Below, piece after piece: positions 1 to 6,476 of a stretch of DNA of 10,036 nt (the first letter of the stretch is position 1; every line of letters begins with the position of its first letter). A program made the translations under genes and the position numbers. The stretch is from an uncultured Saprospiraceae bacterium (GTDB taxonomy: Bacteria > Bacteroidota > Bacteroidia > Chitinophagales > Saprospiraceae). Under the pieces are notes generated by a model that did no database searches, was not told the origin of the DNA, and was given only the letters and a program-made list of their open reading frames with translations. The stretch is taken from NCBI GenBank assembly GCA_938033975.1, contig CALHKJ010000290.1, positions 1 through 10,036 on the forward strand, in the 5' to 3' direction.

Positions 1-708
1 ACCATCTTGGTAGATAGGATTGATTGGTGGTACTTCTCCTACACAATCAATAATCATTGGAGGTGTATTACATACAAATTCGAAGGTGCAACACTCTTGT
101 ACAAAGAAGGTAGTATCCTTAACACAACCAAGTCTATCCTCAACGTAGACAGTATAATTACCTTCCGTAATGTTTGCAATTTGGAAAGGAATCATTTCAT
201 TAAATGAACTTGTTTCATAAGTACCGCCACCTGGAATAGCAAAACTCAAGGTGTATTCTGCAGTTCCACCAGTTACAGACATGATATAATCAGCCGTGTT
301 TTGACCAGGCTGACATACAAATTCAAAATCTGTAATGGTTAGATCCGGAGCATCCGGTATTTGTGTTGTTGTTGTAAGGAAACAGGTAGCATCTGTTTTG
401 TCTCTTATAATGATCAAGTAGTCATTGACTCCAAGATTTTCGAAGAGAGGTGAGTCTTGCCAATTAATTCCATCAAGGGAATATTCTAAATTGGTTGCGT
501 CACTCAATACAGTAATTAAAATTGTTCCGTTCATTAAGTCGCAGTAGGCACCAGTAATTACTGGATCTCCTAGGACAATGCCGTTATCGGCAGGAACCTC
601 TAGATTTGGTATGTTTGCGTCATCAATAGTTTCACTTCCAAATAGGGGAGTGAATAGTGTAAATAATGACAACAGTACCACGTTTAAAACAGTCAGGGAT
701 GGTAACAT
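1..708 (-). CDS. Partial secreted surface protein with Ig-like/SprB-like repeats (N-terminal 236 residues)
   Basis: The reading frame is open from an ATG at 706-708 to the left edge with no stop, so the C-terminus is missing. An in-frame stop (724-726) lies just upstream, and this is the first ATG after it. Residues 1-24 form a hydrophobic signal peptide. Residues about 50-118 look like one beta-sandwich repeat (YCDLMNGTI, LEYSLDGINWQDS, YLIIIRD, ATC), and about 125-205 like a second (FEFVCQPG, SVTGGTAEYTLSF, NYTVYVEDRLGC). A third Cys-rich unit begins at CCTFEFVC and DCVGEVPPINP. The pattern 'YSLDG..WQ.S..F..L....Y.I.VRD...C' is typical of SprB-repeat and gliding-motility-associated surface proteins of Bacteroidota. 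An adhesin or other large cell-surface protein is inferred. The missing end probably carries a T9SS C-terminal domain, but this cannot be seen. Confidence 0.8.
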   Translation of the reverse strand, partial: MLPSLTVLNVVLLSLFTLFTPLFGSETIDDANIPNLEVPADNGIVLGDPVITGAYCDLMNGTILITVLSDATNLEYSLDGINWQDSPLFENLGVNDYLIIIRDKTDATCFLTTTTQIPDAPDLTITDFEFVCQPGQNTADYIMSVTGGTAEYTLSFAIPGGGTYETSSFNEMIPFQIANITEGNYTVYVEDRLGCVKDTTFFVQECCTFEFVCNTPPMIIDCVGEVPPINPIYQDG

Positions 709-1074
709 TGTAATTCTCGTTTTTATAGTCACTTATAGGACAACTATAAAATGGGCATCCCCTATACCTCTATGAGCACTTTGAACACATAACTAGAAAG
801 CATATTAGTTAAGGTAAATTATACTTCGGATACAAAACTAAAATGCTCTATTTTATTGACTTTCAGAGTTTTACATTATTGAAAAAACGCATTTGTTAAT
901 TAATGCTAAATATCCAAATTTTTTTCGCATTTAAACTCTGCCATTCAATTGTGAAATTTCAATTTTAGTCAAAACTCTTTGTAACCGTTTGTTTTAACTG
1001 GTTATTTTTTTCAGGGTTTTCGAGTAGTAATTTTCTACGATAGACTAACTATCGACCAAGAACCGAAAATCCAA
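709..1074. other. Gene-free intergenic region of 366 nt
   Basis: I find no convincing coding sequence here on either strand. The stretch is strongly A/T-rich. It holds the 5' leader and promoter region of the minus-strand surface-protein gene ending at 708, and the 3' trailer of the S9 peptidase gene stopping at 1075. A small perfect hairpin (6-bp arms 1038-1043 and 1049-1054) lies just past the peptidase stop but has no T-run on the minus strand. A second TAnnTTTG match on the minus strand, TAGTTTTG at 833-840, would give a leader of about 125 nt for the surface-protein gene. Confidence 0.6.
741..748 (-). promoter_or_regulatory. Candidate -7 box for the surface-protein gene
   Basis: On the minus strand the sequence is TATAGTTG, one mismatch from the Bacteroidota -7 consensus TAnnTTTG. 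It ends 32 nt before the ATG at 708, about the same spacing as the boxes upstream of three other genes in this window. No TTG -33 element is seen at the usual spacing, so the call is weak. Confidence 0.25.
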
Positions 1075-3030
1075 TTAATTTATTGTTACGTCATGTATAT
1101 CAACCATATTTTCATTTATGATTTTTTTGATGTGCTCTGGAATTTCTTTTTGATATCTTCCTCCGAGATGAACAGCTAGAAATTTTTCTGCTACTGAAAG
1201 GAAGGCAATATTGTTGTTTGGATTTGCAAATCCATGTCCTTCATCTTTAAAGTTAATATATTCAACTGCCAAGCCGAGATCTCTCATGGCAACAACAATT
1301 TGATTAGATTCAGCGGTTTTCACTCTTGGGTCATTGTCCCCTTGAGCAACTAGTAATGGTGCTTTTATATTTTTAGCATGGAAGAAAGGAGACTGTCTTT
1401 TCATTTGAGCTTTTCCTTCTTCTGTTGAAGGATCACCCATCCGTTTGTGGAAAACCTTTCTGAAAGATTCCCAATAAGCTGGAATCGTTTCCAAAAGGGT
1501 AAAGAGATTGGATGGACCTACAATTGAAACTCCTGCAGCGTAGACCTCAGGAGTAAAGGTAAGACCTGCTAAAGTTGCATAGCCTCCATATGAGCCACCC
1601 ATAATTCCAATCTTTTTTGGATTGGCAATTCCCTCATTTATGAGAAACTCTGCACCTGCAGTTAGGTCATCTTGCATAAGCTGTCCCCATTCATTATTCC
1701 CTGCATTTAAAAATGCTTTACCGAAGCCTGTAGAACCCCTAAAATTGGCTTGTAAAACTGCATATCCACGATTGGCCAAAAATTGAGCAAAAGAATTATA
1801 ACCCCAATAGTCCCTCGCCCATGGTCCACCATGTGGCACCAAAACTGCCGGTAGATTTTCAGCTTTGATTCCTTTTGGCAAGGACAGATAGGCAGAAATT
1901 TCCAAGCCATCAGAAGACTTATATCTAACCGTGGCCATTTTTGTAAGATGCTCAGTTGGTAAGTTAGGTCTTGGGCGGTATAAAAACTCAATTGATTTAT
2001 CATCACGTTTGTACAGGTAGGCAGCTCCTGGATCTGTGTCAGAATTGACATACATAATCCACATAGCTTGATTTTCTGTCATTGAGGTGATGCTGCATTC
2101 AGCCTCAGGAAATTCTCTTGCAAAATGATCGAAATCAGTTTGAAATGTTTTATCCTTCCAGTAGATTCTTTCTTTATCTCCTATATATGTAGTTGAAATT
2201 AATTCGTCCGTAAGATCTGAAAAAAAAGCACTGCCAAAATCTACTTGTTGTTCAGGGTCGGTCTCAAGCACTTCAAAGCTATTGTTTTTCAAATCCAGTA
2301 GACCCAAGGCAGTGAGGTCTGCATCTCCTTGATTGCTTACAAAGTAATACTTGCTTTTATCTTTTGCTCCTCTGACTGGATAGCAACTTTCTTCTACATT
2401 ACAGCTATAACATTTTTCAAAACCATTCTCAGTCTTTTTGAAAATATTGGTTCCACCATTTCCATCAGGAGAACTTGCAAGTGTGAGCTCGTCGTCAATG
2501 TTGAAATAAAAACCTGTAAACTGATCCACGTTCTTGAGTAGTAATTTTCTATCTCCAGTTGTAATATTTATTTCATACAAATCATGCCATGCAGGATCTC
2601 TGTCATTTAATCCAACAAACATGACATTCTTGTTTGATTTTGGTACATCCATTATGATAGCACGTACACCCTTTAGGTCAGTTATGTTTTTTGCAGTAGG
2701 TACGCCTGTATTTTCGTCGACGGTGCCATCAGGATCGACAGCATATACCTGAAAATTCTCATCTCCACCTTTGTCCTGCACGTACAATAAATATTTTTCA
2801 TCACGACTCCAAAAATAAGATCGAATGGGACGACCCATGTCAGCGGTAACAGGTCTTGCCGATTCAAAGCTTTCTCCTTGGTTTTTCACCCATATATTGC
2901 TTACCCCATTGTAAGGTTTTATAAATGAAATATACTTTCCAGTAGGGCTAATTCTTGCGGATGAAATTTCTGGATTTCCGAACAAAATTTCTCTGTCAAT
3001 TAAAGGTGGTAATTCCTGATTTACGGCCAT
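1075..3030 (-). CDS. S9 family (prolyl oligopeptidase / acylaminoacyl-peptidase type) serine peptidase
   Basis: This 651-residue protein matches the S9 architecture of an N-terminal beta-propeller (about residues 15-365) followed by an alpha/beta-hydrolase domain (about 375-625). The nucleophile elbow is GGSYGG with Ser480. The acid is Asp567 in GDNDPRV and the base is His599 in DEGHGF, so the catalytic triad is intact. The HGGP motif at 400-403 is the expected strand-turn near the oxyanion site. No signal peptide is visible in MAVNQELPPLIDRE, so it probably acts in the cytoplasm. Family members cleave short peptides, releasing dipeptides or acylated residues; exact specificity cannot be read from sequence. 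It lies 81 nt downstream of the omega-amidase gene on the same strand, with a candidate promoter in the gap. Alternative names are dipeptidyl aminopeptidase or acylaminoacyl-peptidase. Confidence 0.92.
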   Translation of the reverse strand: MAVNQELPPLIDREILFGNPEISSARISPTGKYISFIKPYNGVSNIWVKNQGESFESARPVTADMGRPIRSYFWSRDEKYLLYVQDKGGDENFQVYAVDPDGTVDENTGVPTAKNITDLKGVRAIIMDVPKSNKNVMFVGLNDRDPAWHDLYEINITTGDRKLLLKNVDQFTGFYFNIDDELTLASSPDGNGGTNIFKKTENGFEKCYSCNVEESCYPVRGAKDKSKYYFVSNQGDADLTALGLLDLKNNSFEVLETDPEQQVDFGSAFFSDLTDELISTTYIGDKERIYWKDKTFQTDFDHFAREFPEAECSITSMTENQAMWIMYVNSDTDPGAAYLYKRDDKSIEFLYRPRPNLPTEHLTKMATVRYKSSDGLEISAYLSLPKGIKAENLPAVLVPHGGPWARDYWGYNSFAQFLANRGYAVLQANFRGSTGFGKAFLNAGNNEWGQLMQDDLTAGAEFLINEGIANPKKIGIMGGSYGGYATLAGLTFTPEVYAAGVSIVGPSNLFTLLETIPAYWESFRKVFHKRMGDPSTEEGKAQMKRQSPFFHAKNIKAPLLVAQGDNDPRVKTAESNQIVVAMRDLGLAVEYINFKDEGHGFANPNNNIAFLSVAEKFLAVHLGGRYQKEIPEHIKKIINENMVDIHDVTIN

Positions 3031-3062
3031 GTTGTTATATTCTGCTATTCAATTTGGTTAGA

Positions 3063-3070
3063 CAAAGGTA
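3063..3070 (-). promoter_or_regulatory. Candidate -7 box for the S9 peptidase gene
   Basis: The minus strand reads TACCTTTG, a perfect match to the Bacteroidota TAnnTTTG element, ending 32 nt before the ATG at 3030. The nearest TTTG that could be a -33 box lies 27 nt further upstream (3098-3101), longer than usual. It suggests the peptidase is transcribed independently of the upstream amidase gene. Confidence 0.45.
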
Positions 3071-3111
3071 CTTAGTAAGCTTATGAATTTTGTGACTCAA
3101 AGCATTTTTGT

Positions 3112-3900
3112 TTACAAGATGGAAAATGAGTCTTGGTCCTTATGGAATGGTAATTTTTCTCTGATTTTCATCAAATGTGTTTTGTTGATTCGACCTTCAA
3201 GTGTTTCCTCTTTGCCGGGATTACCACTACAAATTTCTGTTCCAAGTGGATCGATGATCACAGACGCACCGGTATATTCAATATCGTTACCATCCGAGCC
3301 AACACGATTGAGGCCAACACAGTAAGATTGGTTTTCAATAGCTCTTGCTTGAAGGAGGGTGGACCAAGCTTTGATTCTTTTGACAGGCCAACTTGCAACA
3401 TAGATGATGAGGTCATAATCTTGGTCTTGATGTCGTCTACTCCAAACGGGAAAACGTAAATCATAACAGATTTGTAAATTTATTTTCCAGCCTTTAAAAT
3501 TGATAATTTTTAACTCCTCTCCAGCTTTGTATGTTTCATCTTCGCCTGCCATAGCAAAGAGATGTCTTTTATTGTAAAATTGTATTTCCTTGTCTGGTTC
3601 CGCCCAAAGAAATCTATTATAAAAATGACCTTCTTCTTTTATGATGATACTTCCACAAATTGCAGAAGATTTTTCAGCAGCCATTTTCTTCAGCCATTGA
3701 GAAGTCCGTCCACCCATCTCCTCTGCTAGATTAGATGCATTGTTGCTAAAGCCAGTTGTAAACATTTCCGGAAGGACAATTATATCACTATGGTCAATAG
3801 CTTTAATCTTTTGCTCAAACATGGAAATATTAGAATCAATATCCTCCCAATGTAAGTCAGATTGAATGAGTGATATTTTAAGTTCCTTGGATAAGTCCAT
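3112..3900 (-). CDS. yafV: Omega-amidase of the carbon-nitrogen hydrolase (nitrilase) superfamily, YafV type
   Basis: This 262-residue protein carries the complete nitrilase-superfamily Glu-Lys-Cys triad: Glu45 in LPEMFTTGF, Lys111 in YNKRHLF and Cys145 in QICYDLRFPVW. These motifs, with ARAIENQ and GLNRVGSDGN further on, match the YafV/Nit2 omega-amidase subgroup, and the length is close to E. coli YafV. Family members hydrolyse the omega-amide of 2-oxoglutaramate or 2-oxosuccinamate to the dicarboxylic oxo-acid and ammonia. This clears products of glutamine- or asparagine-dependent transaminases, including in methionine salvage. No signal peptide is seen, so it is cytoplasmic. It starts 5 nt after the stop of the TerB-like gene, so the two are probably co-transcribed. 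Substrate choice is inferred from family membership. Confidence 0.92.
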   Translation of the reverse strand: MDLSKELKISLIQSDLHWEDIDSNISMFEQKIKAIDHSDIIVLPEMFTTGFSNNASNLAEEMGGRTSQWLKKMAAEKSSAICGSIIIKEEGHFYNRFLWAEPDKEIQFYNKRHLFAMAGEDETYKAGEELKIINFKGWKINLQICYDLRFPVWSRRHQDQDYDLIIYVASWPVKRIKAWSTLLQARAIENQSYCVGLNRVGSDGNDIEYTGASVIIDPLGTEICSGNPGKEETLEGRINKTHLMKIREKLPFHKDQDSFSIL

Positions 3901-3905
3901 CAGAC

Positions 3906-4325
3906 TTAGTTGTGGTATTTTTTGATTTTTTCGAGCATGGCTTCTTGTGGTACTTCTTTATCTTCATATTCTTTCATGAGAGAGGTTAGTTCATCTACCA
4001 GCCTAGCTCTGAATCCAAGTTTAAATCCAAACTCTTTGACCATCTTAATTTCTTTTTCAGAAACGTCCGAATCAATTTTTATTAAAAAAAGGAGGTAGTA
4101 CAATATGGTCATACGTTGCATTTCGTTTTCTGGAATTTCCATTCCGAAACTCTCAAAATTTTGCTCAATTTCTTGGACCTGAACATTTTCTATCCCAAGT
4201 TGATTTGCAACATAGTCTATGTAACTTCTTTCAATCTTAGCCATACCATTATCTTCCTTACTCAACTTGAAGAGTAGTGCGACTAAATTTTTGCTTAATT
4301 CAAAATCAGATTCAAAAGGATGCAT
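3906..4325 (-). CDS. TerB-like small helical protein of unknown function
   Basis: This is a 139-residue, all-helical, highly charged protein without a signal peptide or membrane segment. It shows a weak internal duplication: residues 17-45 (LLFKLSKEDNGM...YVANQLGI) resemble residues 78-105 (LLFLIKIDSDVS...GFKLGF). Each unit has a hydrophobic helix, an acidic turn and a second helix. The acidic turn (DSDVSEKE) followed by a helix is typical of TerB / tellurite-resistance-type domains. In that superfamily the acidic turn can bind metal, but no tellurite genes lie nearby, so resistance should not be assumed. It is the first gene of a probable operon with the omega-amidase and starts 20 nt past the terminator of the collagen operon. 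The TerB assignment is moderate. Confidence 0.75.
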   Translation of the reverse strand: MHPFESDFELSKNLVALLFKLSKEDNGMAKIERSYIDYVANQLGIENVQVQEIEQNFESFGMEIPENEMQRMTILYYLLFLIKIDSDVSEKEIKMVKEFGFKLGFRARLVDELTSLMKEYEDKEVPQEAMLEKIKKYHN

Positions 4326-4345
4326 GCTTAATTATACTTGTATTA

Positions 4346-4384
4346 AAAAAGGGTAAATTACTCAAACTGTAATTTACCCTTTTT
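4346..4384 (-). terminator. Intrinsic terminator of the collagen operon
   Basis: Perfect 16-bp inverted repeat (arms 4346-4361 and 4369-4384) around a 7-nt loop, followed on the minus strand by a T-run ending near 4343. It lies just past the stop of the last collagen gene at 4404 and closes that operon. The + strand side also has a long T-rich tract, so it could act in both directions. The minus-strand loop contains TACAGTTTG (4363-4371), an imperfect -7 box 37 nt before the TerB-like start, so promoter and terminator may overlap. Confidence 0.9.
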
Positions 4385-4403
4385 ATTTTTTTTCTCTTTA
4401 AAT

Positions 4404-5414
4404 TTAATAAAGGTCTATCCAAACTTGACCATTATAGTATCGGAATCCTACTTTATTGTCTTCTCGATTTGTACCATCGTCTAAATAAATATGCTGAGAA
4501 TCTGGATCTTCAGGTACTGTTGATCTCATTTCCATAGTAAAGATTCCATCATGACCAGTTTCACCTGCATTTCCATAATTTGTTCCGCCTGGAATTCCTG
4601 GAGCGCCTGGTTCTCCTGCTAAGCCAGCAGGGCCTGGAGTAAAGTTATCTTGCCCTGGGTCACCTATTGGTCCGACAGGTCCACCAAAACCTTGTGGTCC
4701 TTGATCTCCCTTTGGTCCTTGATCACCAACTAAGCCTACAGGTCCACTTATCGAAGCACCAGTAGGACCATAGGGTCCTTTTGGTCCGGATGGTCCAGTA
4801 ATCCCTGGCAGGCCTTGCGGACCTGGAAGTCCTTGTGGCCCAGTAGGCCCTATTGGACCTTCAGGTCCTGGATCTCCCTTAGGCCCTTGCTGGCCGGCAG
4901 GACATTGAGGACCGGCAGGACCAGTTGCACCCTGTGGTCCTTTTGGTCCTTGCGGTCCTTGTGGGCCATCAGGTCCCATTGGACCAGTTGCACCCTGAGG
5001 CCCTATAGTTCCGTCCAGTGACATGTTTGCAGTAAATGCATAAGGAACAGACAATAATTCGGAGGTACTTATATGATTATAATCAGGGGCGCCATTAATG
5101 TCCATTTCTATTTTAATATAGTGTCTGTTTTGTTCCCATTGAATAGTTTCAAAATTTGTAGTAGGATTTTCACCTTGCCCAACAAGTATTCTAAAATGTC
5201 CTTTGTCTGAACTTTCTACATTGTGTATTTCTGTGTAGGCAACAATTCCAGATGGATTAGATTCCAAAATTGATATTCTTAAGCCAATTTCTTGATTCAT
5301 GATTACCTCATTGTTTCCATCCATTGCAATGCCTTGAAAAGTAAATGCTTGTGGAGCTTGTGCCACTAAAGCAAGCCCAAGGAAACTCAATATGATTGTA
5401 TATATAATTTTCAT
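4404..5414 (-). CDS. Collagen-like surface protein, chain C (third paralogue)
   Basis: This 336-residue protein has four parts. Residues 1-19 are a signal peptide. Residues about 20-130 are the N-terminal domain shared with the two upstream paralogues (FTFQGIA, NQEIGLRISI, EIHNVESSDKGHF, ending SVPYA). Residues 135-290 are a Gly-Xaa-Yaa rod. Residues about 309-336 are a short C-terminal module, IYLDDGTNR...GFRYYNG..WIDL. The rod has breaks at 219-224, 254-261 and 276-281. Charged triplets such as KGD (179-181, 235-237) fit salt-bridge stabilisation of unhydroxylated bacterial collagen. Its only cysteine, Cys171, replaces a rod glycine in GPQ-CPA-GQQ. There is no T9SS sorting domain. It starts 4 nt after the previous gene and is the last gene before the terminator. 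An extracellular fibre or stalk role is inferred. Confidence 0.88.
   Translation of the reverse strand: MKIIYTIILSFLGLALVAQAPQAFTFQGIAMDGNNEVIMNQEIGLRISILESNPSGIVAYTEIHNVESSDKGHFRILVGQGENPTTNFETIQWEQNRHYIKIEMDINGAPDYNHISTSELLSVPYAFTANMSLDGTIGPQGATGPMGPDGPQGPQGPKGPQGATGPAGPQCPAGQQGPKGDPGPEGPIGPTGPQGLPGPQGLPGITGPSGPKGPYGPTGASISGPVGLVGDQGPKGDQGPQGFGGPVGPIGDPGQDNFTPGPAGLAGEPGAPGIPGGTNYGNAGETGHDGIFTMEMRSTVPEDPDSQHIYLDDGTNREDNKVGFRYYNGQVWIDLY
4545..5012 (-). repeat. Gly-Xaa-Yaa coding repeat, chain C rod
   Basis: Degenerate 9-nt periodic repeat encoding the triple-helix region (residues 135-290). Gly-Pro-rich triplets use mostly GGT/GGA and CCT/CCA codons. Because GGN-CCN is nearly self-complementary, spurious open frames appear on the + strand. 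Tandem near-identical units are prone to slippage and recombination. Confidence 0.85.
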
Positions 5415-5418
5415 TGTT

Positions 5419-6465
5419 CTAATTTGAAGTTTTTATATCTAGCCACTCGATACCATTCCAAATTCTAAATCCAGGATTTGCATCTTCACGATTTGTTCCG
5501 TCATCTAAATAAATATTTACAAAATTACTTGGCGTTGGAGGCTCATTTGTCATACGGAGTTGTTTGTAACCGTCTGGGCCCTTTGGGCCTTGTGGACCTT
5601 GCGGTCCTGTTGGTCCAGGAAAACCTTGTGGTCCTGGAGCCCCAGCTGGTCCAGGTTCACCTGGTAGACCATCTATCCCATCTATTCCTTTTGGGCCAAC
5701 CATTCCACCTATTGCAGTATCTCCTCTATCACCTGTTGGACCTTTGGGTCCTGTTTCACCTTTTTCACCCATAATCCCGGGTGTGCCTGGATTACCTGGT
5801 TCACCAACATCTCCTGTTGGTCCCATTGGTCCAGATATTCCTTGTGGTCCCATTGGTCCAACTATTCCTTGTTGGCCTGCTGGACCTGCTGGTCCTGGAG
5901 GTCCGTCAGGTCCTTTGATGCCCATTTGAGGCCAACACATTGGACCCTGATCACCTGGGTCACCTTGTTCTCCTGGTGGACCAGCTGGACCTTCTGGTCC
6001 TGGTATTCCTGCTGGGCCAGCTGCTCCTTCAAGACCAATTGGTTGATTGGCCGATGCTTTTGAAACCAAAGCATAAGGAACTGATTGAAATTGAATGGTG
6101 CCTGTATCAGTATAATTTTCTCCGCCTTCAATATCGATTCCAACATTTAAATAGTGACTATCCAAATTCCACTCAATTGCAGTAAATGTTCCTTGAATAA
6201 TTTCTCCTCGACCAATTTCTGCAGAAAAATGTCCTATTGAACTAGTTTCAACAGTATGTTTTTCTGAGTATACAATTTCTCCTTCGATTGTACCTCTGCT
6301 GATCACAAACCTAAGACCTATAGTCTGCGAATTTACTGAGGTAAAATCTTGGTCAAGGGCAACACCTTGATAGCTAAAAGCATCTGGAATACTTTGACTA
6401 TTAATTTCGTAATTAGTCAAAAGAATAATGCCAATAAAGAGAATTCTATATATAAAATTTTTCAT
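5419..6465 (-). CDS. Collagen-like surface protein, chain B (second paralogue)
   Basis: This 348-residue protein has the same plan as its neighbours. A signal peptide (about 1-24) leads into the shared N-terminal domain (FSYQGVALDQ, QTIGLRFVIS, ETSSIGHFSAEIG, ending SVPYA at 128-132). A Gly-Xaa-Yaa rod spans 144-299, and a C-terminal module lies at about 318-345 (IYLDDGTNRED..PGFRIWNG..WLD). The rod is interrupted at 177-182 (CWPQM before the next Gly) and has Ala251 in a glycine slot. Cys177 is the only cysteine and occupies the same position relative to SVPYA as Cys171 of chain C. It has no T9SS sorting domain. It starts 11 nt after the chain A stop. Its start context, TAGAACAATGAAAA, is identical to that of chain C, which points to duplication. 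Role as for chain C. Confidence 0.88.
   Translation of the reverse strand: MKNFIYRILFIGIILLTNYEINSQSIPDAFSYQGVALDQDFTSVNSQTIGLRFVISRGTIEGEIVYSEKHTVETSSIGHFSAEIGRGEIIQGTFTAIEWNLDSHYLNVGIDIEGGENYTDTGTIQFQSVPYALVSKASANQPIGLEGAAGPAGIPGPEGPAGPPGEQGDPGDQGPMCWPQMGIKGPDGPPGPAGPAGQQGIVGPMGPQGISGPMGPTGDVGEPGNPGTPGIMGEKGETGPKGPTGDRGDTAIGGMVGPKGIDGIDGLPGEPGPAGAPGPQGFPGPTGPQGPQGPKGPDGYKQLRMTNEPPTPSNFVNIYLDDGTNREDANPGFRIWNGIEWLDIKTSN
5569..6036 (-). repeat. Gly-Xaa-Yaa coding repeat, chain B rod
   Basis: 9-nt periodic repeat encoding residues 144-299 of chain B. Register is disturbed by the CWPQM interruption (residues 177-181) and by Ala251 in place of Gly. It is the same nucleotide length (468) as the chain C rod. 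Confidence 0.85.
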
Positions 6466-6476
6466 TGTTCTATTTT

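Noticed and set aside
983..1003. Imperfect inverted repeat AACCGTT/AACTGGTT followed by a T-run on the + strand
   Set aside because: The stem is bulged and no plus-strand gene ends upstream, so there is nothing for it to terminate.
1038..1054. Hairpin CGATAG-5 nt-CTATCG just past the S9 peptidase stop, as a terminator
   Set aside because: The stem is only 6 bp and no T-run follows on the minus strand. It is mentioned only within the gap description.
4902..4904. The rod Cys in chain C as a sequencing error for Gly
   Set aside because: A single GGT-to-TGT change could be an error alone, but the adjacent paralogue has Cys at the same aligned position, so an error in both is unlikely.
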